Shown here one piece after another: positions 40,290-47,705 of a stretch of DNA of 50,827 nucleotides. Position 1 is the first letter of the stretch; each line of letters opens with the position of its first letter. Both the position numbers and the translations under genes were made by a program. The stretch is taken from the NCBI RefSeq assembly GCF_004345005.1, contig NZ_SMMX01000020.1:1-50827 (forward strand), given 5' to 3'. The DNA is from Extibacter muris (GTDB lineage: Bacteria > Bacillota > Clostridia > Lachnospirales > Lachnospiraceae). A model generated the notes under the pieces. It saw only the letters and a program-made list of their open reading frames with translations, did no database searches and had not been told where the DNA came from.

Positions 40290-40410
40290 CTTCATTATGT
40301 TATTGCCAACCAAGGTTTCCAACGATACTGACACAGCCAAAGCCTTTCCATCAGCTGGCAGCGTTACATTGCCGCTCTGGGTATATTTAGTACAATCGGT
40401 ACATAAAGTA

Positions 40411-40444
40411 TTGACGCAGAATTGGTATTGTATTACAATACCAA
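40411..40444 (+). promoter_or_regulatory. Promoter and 23-bp palindromic operator of the glycyl radical operon
   Basis: TTGACG (40411-40416), 17 bases, TACAAT (40434-40439). The palindrome TTGGTATTGTA (40422-40432), T, TACAATACCAA (40434-40444) is perfect and contains the whole -10 box, so a bound repressor would block RNA polymerase. The shape fits GntR-family operators; the GntR/LacI-type gene at 45292 is the likely partner. Confidence 0.7.
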
Positions 40445-40464
40445 TATAAGGAGGTGCGCGGCAT

Positions 40465-41949
40465 ATGAATTATTTTTTGGGTGTGGACATTGGGACGTCC
40501 AGCGTGAAATCACTGCTCATGGATGCGAAAGGGCATGTAGTCGGTAGTGCCCAGGTTGGATACGACATAATAAAAAGCAGGCCGGAATATGCGGAGCAGG
40601 ATATGGAGATATTGTGGGAGGCTTCGCGGCAGACGATTGCAGACGTGGTGAAAAAGTACCCGCAAGAAGCGGCACGTATTCAGGGGATCAGCTATTCCGG
40701 GCAGATGCATGGTCTTGTCATGACAGACGCGCAAGGCCGTCTTATACGCAATGCAATCATATGGGCAGACCAGCGTTCGGAAGATGAGATCCACAGGATA
40801 TACGATGTCGTGGGGGAGGACTCGTACCGCAGCGTAGCCTTGAATTCTCTCAGCACAGGATTTCTTATCTCTTCCCTGATGTGGGTGAAAGAACATGAGC
40901 CGGACAATTATGAGAAGATACGGCATGTCATGTTCCCGAAGGATTACATAAGATTTCGGATGTGCGGGGAATATGGCACGGACATGACAGATGCCTCAAG
41001 CGGCGCTATATTTGATACGAAGCGGCGCCGGTGGGCCTGGGAACTGATAGACAGGCTTGGCATAGACAGGGATATTTTCCCGGAGTGCCATGAGTCATGT
41101 GATGTGGTCGGAACAGTGACGAAGGAATGCGCGGAAATGACAGGACTGAAGCCTGGCATAAAGATTGCCTGCGGCGGTGGCGACACCTTGATGCAGGGCG
41201 TGGGCAACGGCATCATCGGACCTGGGACACTGGCAGCTAATATTGGGACTGCATGCCAGATATCGGGCGGATTTAATGAACCGCTGTATGATGAAAAGTA
41301 TCGCACGAACACGTTCTGCCATGTAAAGGAAGACCTGTGGATGCTGATGGGAGCCCACTTGAGCGGTGGAGTTGCGCTGAAATGGCTTATGAACGAGATC
41401 CTGTATATGGATACGTTCGATGAGATGACAGCGATGGCGGCAGAGGCTCCGGCGGGCAGCGAAGGGCTCGTATTCCTTCCGTATCTGAGCGGAGAGAGGA
41501 CGCCATACAATGACCCTGGTGCCAAAGGGATCTATTTCGGCATGACGCTCCGGCATGGAAGGGAACATATGATTAGAAGCACGATGGAAGGAATCGTATT
41601 CGGCCTGCGCACATCCATCGAGATATTCAAAGGGCTTGGCATCGAGTACAGCAAGATTATCGCGTCTGGCGGCGGGGCAAGAGGACGGCTGTTCCTGGAG
41701 ATGCAGGCGGACATATTCGACTGCGACATCTATACGAATGTTGGTAACGAACAGGCAGGAATAGGAGCAGCAATAACAGCGGCAGTCGCCAGCGGAGAAT
41801 ATGCGGACTACGAAGAGGCGTGTGCCCGGCTCGTGCATATGAAAGACACAGTCGTGACGCCGAACCGCGAGAACCAGAAATATTATGAAGAACAGTTCGC
41901 GGTTTACCGAGAACTGTACGGACATAACAAAGATCTGTTCCATATGTAA
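40465..41949 (+). CDS. xylB: Xylulokinase-like FGGY kinase
   Basis: 494 residues, the xylulokinase length. LGVDIGTSSVKSLLMD, ISYSGQMHGLVMTD, IIWADQRS, MFPKDYIRFRMCGEYGTDMTDASSGAIFDT, ACGGGDTLMQGVG, NIGTACQIS, FLPYLSGERTPYNDP and ASGGGARGRLFLEMQADI are all present; SGQMHG is the xylulokinase substrate loop. It would phosphorylate D-xylulose or a related ketose or polyol. AAGGAGG (40448-40454) lies before the ATG. It is first in an operon with a glycyl radical enzyme and its activase, so the phosphorylated product may be that enzyme's substrate, or the operon may combine two steps of a polyol pathway. Confidence 0.88.
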   Translation: MNYFLGVDIGTSSVKSLLMDAKGHVVGSAQVGYDIIKSRPEYAEQDMEILWEASRQTIADVVKKYPQEAARIQGISYSGQMHGLVMTDAQGRLIRNAIIWADQRSEDEIHRIYDVVGEDSYRSVALNSLSTGFLISSLMWVKEHEPDNYEKIRHVMFPKDYIRFRMCGEYGTDMTDASSGAIFDTKRRRWAWELIDRLGIDRDIFPECHESCDVVGTVTKECAEMTGLKPGIKIACGGGDTLMQGVGNGIIGPGTLAANIGTACQISGGFNEPLYDEKYRTNTFCHVKEDLWMLMGAHLSGGVALKWLMNEILYMDTFDEMTAMAAEAPAGSEGLVFLPYLSGERTPYNDPGAKGIYFGMTLRHGREHMIRSTMEGIVFGLRTSIEIFKGLGIEYSKIIASGGGARGRLFLEMQADIFDCDIYTNVGNEQAGIGAAITAAVASGEYADYEEACARLVHMKDTVVTPNRENQKYYEEQFAVYRELYGHNKDLFHM

Positions 41950-41973
41950 GGGAAGAAGCGGCGGAGATATGTG

Positions 41974-42840
41974 ATGAAGATATTTCAAAAAGGATTCAAC
42001 TATTCACAGGACGGGAGCGGCAACCGGCTTGTCTACCACCTCCAGGGCTGCAATATGAAATGCCCCTGGTGTGCCAATCCGGAAGGGATGGAGCCGGATG
42101 GCGTAATCATCGCGGACAGCGAATGGATACTGGAATCTGTCTGTCCCCACGGCGCCATTAAGGGGACGCATGTAGACAGGGATATGTGCCGCACATGCAA
42201 AAAGAAAGAGTGTATCACAGAACATGATACAAAGGGCATGTGCTTGTCTTACGAAGAAGAGACGCCGGAAGAAGTATTCCGCGAGGCATGTGCGAATGAA
42301 ATGATGTTTTATGACGGTGGCGGGGTGACCTTTACCGGCGGAGAAGCAACCATGCAGTTCAAGGAACTAAAAGAGGTGCTTCACATGCTGAAAGACCACG
42401 GCATACACACTGCAATAGAGACGAACGGGACACATCACAGGCTGCCGGAGCTGTTTGCGCTTATTGACGAGCTCATCATAGACTGCAAGCATTGCAGTGC
42501 CGGAAAGCATGAACGGTACACGGGCGTCCCTTGCAGCGGTGTCTTGAGCAACATAAGGGAGGCAGCGGCCCGCCACCCGAAGCTCCATGTGCGCGTACCT
42601 CTGATTGGCGGGGTAAATGACGGTCCGGACGACCGGAAAGGATTCCTCACGTTTTTCGACGAGATCAAAGGAGATAACGTGACGTTTGAAGTACTGGCAT
42701 ATCACGAATTCGGCAGAAAAAAATGGGAAGAATGCGGATGGGAATATAAGATGGCCGCAGATGCATATGTGAAGGATGAGACACTCAAAGAATTCCGCGA
42801 ATCAGTCGCTTTATTGGGTTGCCGTTATAGAAGAACGTGA
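41974..42840 (+). CDS. Glycyl radical enzyme activating enzyme (radical SAM)
   Basis: 288 residues. CNMKCPWC gives the radical-SAM cluster cysteines 26, 30 and 33; GGVTFTGGEATMQ is the SAM-binding loop and IETNG follows. The insertion after the cluster, which in most dehydratase-type activases carries eight cysteines for two extra [4Fe-4S] clusters, has only Cys57, 72, 75, 80 and 90, enough for one cluster at most. It uses SAM to put the radical on the glycine of its partner, almost certainly the enzyme encoded next. GTG 41971 and ATG 41974 are adjacent; ATG gives the family N-terminus MKIFQKGFNYSQDGSGNRL. It starts 24 bases after the kinase stop. Confidence 0.92.
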   Translation: MKIFQKGFNYSQDGSGNRLVYHLQGCNMKCPWCANPEGMEPDGVIIADSEWILESVCPHGAIKGTHVDRDMCRTCKKKECITEHDTKGMCLSYEEETPEEVFREACANEMMFYDGGGVTFTGGEATMQFKELKEVLHMLKDHGIHTAIETNGTHHRLPELFALIDELIIDCKHCSAGKHERYTGVPCSGVLSNIREAAARHPKLHVRVPLIGGVNDGPDDRKGFLTFFDEIKGDNVTFEVLAYHEFGRKKWEECGWEYKMAADAYVKDETLKEFRESVALLGCRYRRT

Positions 42841-42897
42841 CCAGACCTTCACAGGTGCATGGAAAATCATATGATCCATATAAGGAGAGCAGCGGAT

Positions 42898-45279
42898 ATG
42901 AAGATTGAAAAGATATTAAGCGCCGGTGAGATTACGGACCTGGCGAAAAAAAGATTCCAGGAAGAGCGGGCGATAGACCATCTGGAAGGCTGGTTTCTTG
43001 CCAAAGAGATCATGCGGGAGTGCGACCGCGAATATAAAGAGGAGCCGGACTGCATACGGATTGCCAGGACGCTTGTCACGGTAGCGGAAAAGATTCCCCT
43101 CTGGCTCAGCGACTACCATGTGTTTGCGGGGACGCAGGACGATGCGTTTGCCAGGTCATATGCACTTATCAACCCGGCATTCTCCGTAGACTCTTTTACC
43201 GGTTACTGTGACCCGGCCGCTGTATTTGGGGATATCGAGCCTATCGGAGATATTACGCAGGAACGTATAGAAGACCTGAAAGGATATAATATTGATACGG
43301 AATTCTCCAGGGCACTCTGCGGCGCATACGATAAGGCCGGAGAGGATACGAGCGAAGCCATATTCTTTATCGAACAGGTGACGGGACATCTCATACCGGA
43401 TATGCGTCCCGTACTGCGGATCGGGGTCGAGGGGCTCAAGCGGCAGATAAAGGAACGGCAGGAGGAGACGTGCGAAAAGAAGCGGGTGTACTATGAGGGG
43501 ATAGACACTGCGCTTGACGCCGTAATCGTGTTAGCCGGCAGATATGCCCGGCTGGCGCAGGAGAAAGCAGAAGCGGCAGAAGGCAGAGACCGGGAACGGT
43601 TCGTAATCATGGCGGAGACGCTTGGAAAAGTACCGGCACATGGAGCGTGCAACCTCTACGAGGCTATACAGTCCTTCCTCCTCATGTGGCAGGTGATGTG
43701 CCTGGAGCAGACACCGAACCCATATGCGTTCTCCGTAGGGAATGCAGACCGCATATTTGAACCGTACCGGCTGGCAGAAGACACCGAGCGGGATATGGCG
43801 GCGGCGCTGCTGAAGCACCTCCTCGTCTTTTACAATGTGGCAGACCGGAGCTGGGCCATCTCGCAGAACCTGATTATCGGCGGACGGTCATTGGCGGGAG
43901 AAGATATGACGAACCTTACATCCTACGCGCTTCTGGATGCGTACTATGACATGAACCTGCCGCAGCCTATCCTGTCGGTGAAGCTGCATAAGAATACGCC
44001 GGATGAACTGTACGAAAGTCTCGGAAGGTTCTTGTTTACACCGGGCTGCCTGACCCCGTCTTTCTTTAATGACGATTCAGTATTTGAAATATTAACAGAC
44101 AGGAACAAGGTAGATCCGGAGGATCTGGAGGACTATTCCGTGGCAGGCTGCCAGGAACCTCTCATTATGGGGAAAGATAACGGCAATACGACAAACAGCT
44201 GGCTGAATATGGCAAAGGTGCTGGAATTGTCCTTGAACGGCGGCGTCTCGACAATCTCCGGTAAGAAATTCGGCAGAAGCAATGAAGAAAACGGATATAG
44301 TACGGAGCTGGACTTGTTACGGAATATCCGTACTGTCTTCTACGAGAATCTGGAATGGTATGTAGATAAGATGACCATGTGCGCCAATGCGGCTTCGGAA
44401 GCGATCTCACTGCTGCAGGTGCCATTTCTGTCTTCCCTGATGGGCGGAATTGAAAGTGGAGTTGATGTGAGGGACACGAAGGTACAGGGGACGAAATATA
44501 ACGGCAGCGGATGCTTGATTCACGGGCTATCTGTCGTGGCGGACTCTTTTGCGGCCATTGATACGCTGCTCGATGAGAGGCCTGAAGATGCAGGTAGGCT
44601 GTTGGAAGCGCTCCGGGATGATTTCAGACATGATCCGGAGATGCGGCAGTATCTGCTCAAGGCAGTGAAATACGGCAACAATATTGCGAAAGTGGATGAC
44701 GAAGCGGCAGAAATAGCAGGGAGAGTCAGCGACCTTGTGGCCTCCAGGAAAAATTACCTTGGCAATCCATTCCGGGCAGACTGGGCTTCCCCGTCTACCC
44801 ATCTGCTGTATGGATACTGGGTGGGAGCGACACCTGACGGACGCAAAGCCAGAGAGCAGCTCGGCTACGGGATCGATCCGCTGTACGGTGAAGCGCATTC
44901 AGGTCTCGGATTCAGGATGATGTCGAATATGAAGCTGCCATTTGACAAGATGAATGGAGGCTGCGCCTCCCACCTCGGTGTGAATCCGAATTATTTCAGG
45001 TCGGAGTCGTTTGAAGAAAAAGGGATCGAGTTCAAGAACAAGATCATAGCGCCGCTCTTTTATAACCCGAAGAAGGAAGGGATATCGCCGTTTTATCTGT
45101 ACGTAAATGTTACAACGCCTGAGATGCTCAGAAAGGTGCTTGAGAATCCGAAGAAGTATGCGCCGGGCGGAGTCTATATCATGAGGATCCACGGTACATT
45201 TGTCAACTTCCTGGACCTGTCGCCGGATATTCAGGAGGATATCATCAAGCGTCTGGACATGGAATCCACGAGCATGTAA
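42898..45279 (+). CDS. Glycyl radical enzyme (dehydratase/PFL-like), unusual glycyl loop
   Basis: 793 residues, typical of the PFL-like dehydratase group. The thiyl loop is AGCQEPL with Cys418 and Glu420; the Cys-x-Glu pattern is that of the C-O/C-N/C-S cleaving enzymes (usually GCVE) and not of pyruvate formate-lyase (CC). ATPDGRKAREQL is conserved near residue 645. The C-terminal glycyl loop, normally RVxGYxxxF, reads RIHGTFVNF with Gly766, so Tyr is replaced by Thr. The rest of the loop and LSPDIQEDIIKR match the family. AAGGAGAG (42882-42889) fixes the start at 42898. No microcompartment genes are nearby. A phosphorylated sugar or polyol is the likely substrate because a sugar kinase heads the operon; the reaction is not assigned. 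Confidence 0.9.
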   Translation: MKIEKILSAGEITDLAKKRFQEERAIDHLEGWFLAKEIMRECDREYKEEPDCIRIARTLVTVAEKIPLWLSDYHVFAGTQDDAFARSYALINPAFSVDSFTGYCDPAAVFGDIEPIGDITQERIEDLKGYNIDTEFSRALCGAYDKAGEDTSEAIFFIEQVTGHLIPDMRPVLRIGVEGLKRQIKERQEETCEKKRVYYEGIDTALDAVIVLAGRYARLAQEKAEAAEGRDRERFVIMAETLGKVPAHGACNLYEAIQSFLLMWQVMCLEQTPNPYAFSVGNADRIFEPYRLAEDTERDMAAALLKHLLVFYNVADRSWAISQNLIIGGRSLAGEDMTNLTSYALLDAYYDMNLPQPILSVKLHKNTPDELYESLGRFLFTPGCLTPSFFNDDSVFEILTDRNKVDPEDLEDYSVAGCQEPLIMGKDNGNTTNSWLNMAKVLELSLNGGVSTISGKKFGRSNEENGYSTELDLLRNIRTVFYENLEWYVDKMTMCANAASEAISLLQVPFLSSLMGGIESGVDVRDTKVQGTKYNGSGCLIHGLSVVADSFAAIDTLLDERPEDAGRLLEALRDDFRHDPEMRQYLLKAVKYGNNIAKVDDEAAEIAGRVSDLVASRKNYLGNPFRADWASPSTHLLYGYWVGATPDGRKAREQLGYGIDPLYGEAHSGLGFRMMSNMKLPFDKMNGGCASHLGVNPNYFRSESFEEKGIEFKNKIIAPLFYNPKKEGISPFYLYVNVTTPEMLRKVLENPKKYAPGGVYIMRIHGTFVNFLDLSPDIQEDIIKRLDMESTSM

Positions 45280-45291
45280 GATAGGTTTATT

Positions 45292-46347
45292 ATGGTGAAT
45301 GAAAATTTATATGAGATTGTAAAAAATAAAATCTGTGACGAGATATTCGAGGGGCATTATGAGGATGGCGACCGGATACCGCCTGAACGGGAGCTGGAAG
45401 AACTGCTCCATGTAAGCCGTGTCACGGTACGCAGATCTCTTGAGATTCTTGAGGAGGACGGACTGGTTGTGCGCGAAGTAGGAAGAGGAACGAAAATTAC
45501 GCTTCGCAATGTAGGGAATAAAGGCGATCTGGATATGGTCGTGCTCATAGCCCCGGCCCGGAATCCATTCTTCTCGGAATTTATCGCCCGTTTCCAGAAT
45601 CATGCTCAGGAAAAAGGAGCGCTTCTGCTCTATGTGGAAAAGCCGCGCGCGGAGGAACTGGAACGCTGCCTTTACAGGCTGTATAAAAGAGGTCTGCGCA
45701 ATGTAGTCGTGTGGCTGGATGATATGACGGCAGATCCGGATAAGCTGAAGCGGCTGCGCGCCCTCGGCATGAACCTGGTGTTCTTTGATACGGACAAAGG
45801 GCTTCCCTATGCGGATTGTGTAGCGCTGGACAACAGCCTGGCGGTACAGACATTGTATGAAGTTCTTAAGCGGCGCGGATATAAGGATGTCGTTTATATA
45901 GGATGGAATCTGAAGGACGCGTACAGTATCCGCATGCGTGAACTGGCTTACAGGGAGATGGCCGGTCCTGCGGGGCAGCTTCTCATCCTGCCGTGGAAGG
46001 ATGCGGAAAGAAGCGCGGCTATGCTAGATGAGCTCCTCGTGACGGGGGATGAGCGTCCGGCTGACGCAGTCATCTGCAGTGACAGAGAGAGCGGCGAACT
46101 GACGGCGGAGATATGTAAGAGATCAGGTTCCGGTGTTAAAATAGCTGCAGTAGATGAACTGTCAAGAACTGCCGGTACAGAAATCATCATGTACAAGCAG
46201 AACCTGAATGCGGCTGTCGAGCAGATTTTCACCTTGCTGCAGAACCAGTGCGGCATGGTGGGCAGCTGGATGGCGGACCTCTACCTCATGGAAGGGATGC
46301 TCGATGAGGGTCCGACGGCGTCAGATGGAACCGGAAGTGCGGGATAG
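45292..46347 (+). CDS. GntR-type regulator with LacI-like sugar-binding domain (AraR-like)
   Basis: 351 residues: an N-terminal GntR winged helix (YEIVKNKICDEIFEGHYEDGDRIPPERELEELLHVSRVTVRRSLEILEEDGLVVREVGRGTKIT) joined to a periplasmic-binding-like effector domain (VVLIAPARNPFFSEFIARFQNHAQEKGALLLY, DYVALDN-like YADCVALDNSLAVQTL). This is the AraR arrangement, where a free sugar releases the repressor. The ATG at 45292 is 12 bases after the glycyl radical enzyme stop with a poor binding site, consistent with low expression. It probably binds the palindrome at 40422-40444. The stop overlaps a 42-bp palindrome. Confidence 0.88.
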   Translation: MVNENLYEIVKNKICDEIFEGHYEDGDRIPPERELEELLHVSRVTVRRSLEILEEDGLVVREVGRGTKITLRNVGNKGDLDMVVLIAPARNPFFSEFIARFQNHAQEKGALLLYVEKPRAEELERCLYRLYKRGLRNVVVWLDDMTADPDKLKRLRALGMNLVFFDTDKGLPYADCVALDNSLAVQTLYEVLKRRGYKDVVYIGWNLKDAYSIRMRELAYREMAGPAGQLLILPWKDAERSAAMLDELLVTGDERPADAVICSDRESGELTAEICKRSGSGVKIAAVDELSRTAGTEIIMYKQNLNAAVEQIFTLLQNQCGMVGSWMADLYLMEGMLDEGPTASDGTGSAG

Positions 46348-46385
46348 GATGAAGAGCGGGGCAGCTGCCCCGCTCTTCATCCTAT
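46344..46385. terminator. 42-bp perfect palindrome, bidirectional terminator
   Basis: 46344-46364 is the exact reverse complement of 46365-46385 (core GCGGGGCAGCTGCCCCGC). It contains the GntR stop codon and lies between convergent genes (next gene on the minus strand ends at 46418). No T-run follows on either strand. Confidence 0.7.
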
Positions 46386-46417
46386 GTACACATACTGGTC
46401 CGCATCCATATCTTCCG

Positions 46418-46777
46418 TTACTGCAGAAGCATGTCCTTATTTTCGAGAATCTCTGCCACTATTACGCAGGCCGGGCAGTCGCAGTATGCTGCTCCGGCTG
46501 ATTTGATCTCTTTGGCATGCGCCGCTACTTCTTTTGCCTTGTCAGCTCCGAATACCTGGGCGCCTCCCTCGGACTCTGCAAAACCAATCAAAGTATCAAT
46601 CGGCATGATATCTTCTTCCAACTCGGCTACATAGCTTCTGGTCACTTCTGCTTCCTTTTCCGTACCGACAGCATTAAGCCACGCCTCGGCGGCTTCTTTC
46701 GTCTCTTTGCTGCATGTCGGTGCATTCATCAGTTCGTGCGATTTTTCCACAACATAGTCTAATACTTTTTTATCCAT
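46418..46777 (-). CDS. Small conserved cysteine-containing protein, function unknown
   Basis: 119 residues, mostly helical and acidic, MDKKVLDYVVEKSHELMNAPTCSKETKEAAEAWL at the start and YCDCPACVIVAEIL near the end. Cys-x-Cys-x2-Cys suggests a metal site. I recall similar small Clostridial proteins carrying an unsupported Hsp90-chaperone label; nothing in the sequence resembles Hsp90, and I would not use that name. ATG at 46777 follows AGGGGTG; GTG at 46786 is an alternative. It is separated from the HTH-Uma2 gene by about 65 bases on the same strand. Confidence 0.7.
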   Translation of the reverse strand: MDKKVLDYVVEKSHELMNAPTCSKETKEAAEAWLNAVGTEKEAEVTRSYVAELEEDIMPIDTLIGFAESEGGAQVFGADKAKEVAAHAKEIKSAGAAYCDCPACVIVAEILENKDMLLQ

Positions 46778-46841
46778 TATCGACACCCCTTTTCTTATGA
46801 TTAGCTATATTTTACTATATCCGGCACATTTTTACAATCAG

Positions 46842-47621
46842 TTATTGTGAGCTTTCCGGCACTCTCTGCGACTGCTCTGCCTCGGAAAAATCAATTTTTA
46901 ATTCCCCGCCGAATATCTTAACAGGTATGGATTCTCCGAGCCCGTAGATAACTGGTATCTCGTCCTCTTCAAAAAAATACGCGATGACCCGCGCCTTTTC
47001 CAGATCTACCATCCAATATTCCTGTACGCCTGCGTTGCGGTATTTTGTAAGTTTTAAGAACATATCCTTCTGCCTTGTCGCTGGTGACAGGATCTCCAGT
47101 ATAAAATCCGGTGCCCCCATGATACAGCGGTCCGTCAGCTTATCCCTGTCACATACGATTACGATATCCGGCTCCACCATCGTGTGTTCGTCACAGTCGA
47201 GCTGCACATCTGCCGGGGCGGCAAGTACGACACAGTTTCCCTTCTGCCTTCGGATGAAATCCTTGATCTTATATGAGGCCTCCATGGATATCATCTGGTG
47301 CATCAGGGAGGGAGCGGCCATTGTAAATAACATCCCGTCAATCAATTCTGCCCTCTGGTCGTCCGGCAGGGCGTAGTAATCTTCGAGCGTATACTTGTCT
47401 TTCCCCGAATGGTACCAGACGGCCGGCTCACGGAGCATATCTGCCTCATCCCGGGGGGCCAGCACCTTTTCTAAAGCCACAAGAGTAGCATGCCTCGGGG
47501 ACTTCGTCTCACCGCTGAATATTTTCTGTATCGTTCCAAGCGGCACGCCCGATAGTTCGGACAGCTGTGCATAAGAGTAGCCCTTCTTGTGTTTATAATA
47601 TTTCATCTGCTGTAGATTCAT
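46842..47621 (-). CDS. HTH (XRE-like) - Uma2 nuclease-fold fusion protein
   Basis: 259 residues. Residues 1-55 are a helix-turn-helix (KGYSYAQLSELSGVPLGTIQKIFSGETKSPRHATLVALEKVL). Residues about 75-240 are a Uma2/DUF820 domain (YTLEDYYALPDDQRAELIDG, ...VEPDIVIVCDRDKL, APDFILEILSP, KLTKYRNAGVQEYWMVD), a PD-(D/E)xK endonuclease fold with Asp, Glu and Lys of the active site visible. Uma2 proteins are common, and their role is poorly known. The fused DNA-binding domain and the elaborate repeat just upstream (47639-47695) suggest it regulates itself. The ATG at 47621 has a GGGAGGG site. Confidence 0.85.
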   Translation of the reverse strand: MNLQQMKYYKHKKGYSYAQLSELSGVPLGTIQKIFSGETKSPRHATLVALEKVLAPRDEADMLREPAVWYHSGKDKYTLEDYYALPDDQRAELIDGMLFTMAAPSLMHQMISMEASYKIKDFIRRQKGNCVVLAAPADVQLDCDEHTMVEPDIVIVCDRDKLTDRCIMGAPDFILEILSPATRQKDMFLKLTKYRNAGVQEYWMVDLEKARVIAYFFEEDEIPVIYGLGESIPVKIFGGELKIDFSEAEQSQRVPESSQ

Positions 47622-47638
47622 CGTATCCCTCCCAGTTA

Positions 47639-47695
47639 AATAACGGTTATAAAACGGTTTCCTTTTATGTGTTATACCGTTTTATAACCGTTATT
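47639..47695. promoter_or_regulatory. 57-bp operator with four ACGGT half-sites
   Basis: AATAACGGTTATAAAACGGT (47639-47658) is exactly mirrored at 47676-47695, 17 bases apart. Each arm holds two direct ACGGT copies 11 bases apart, so four half-sites lie on nearly the same face of the helix. It starts 18 bases upstream of the HTH-Uma2 start and 11 bases after the aldolase stop, so it could also act as a hairpin ending the aldolase transcript. Confidence 0.65.
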
Positions 47696-47705
47696 GCAAT
47701 GGCTT

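Noticed and set aside
42898-45279. Pyruvate formate-lyase
   Set aside because: The adjacent cysteine pair of PFL is absent; the thiyl loop has a single Cys followed by Gln-Glu, as in dehydratase-type enzymes.
46418-46777. Hsp90 chaperone
   Set aside because: At 119 residues, with no ATPase motifs, it cannot be Hsp90. The label known to me from similar small proteins is not supported by sequence.
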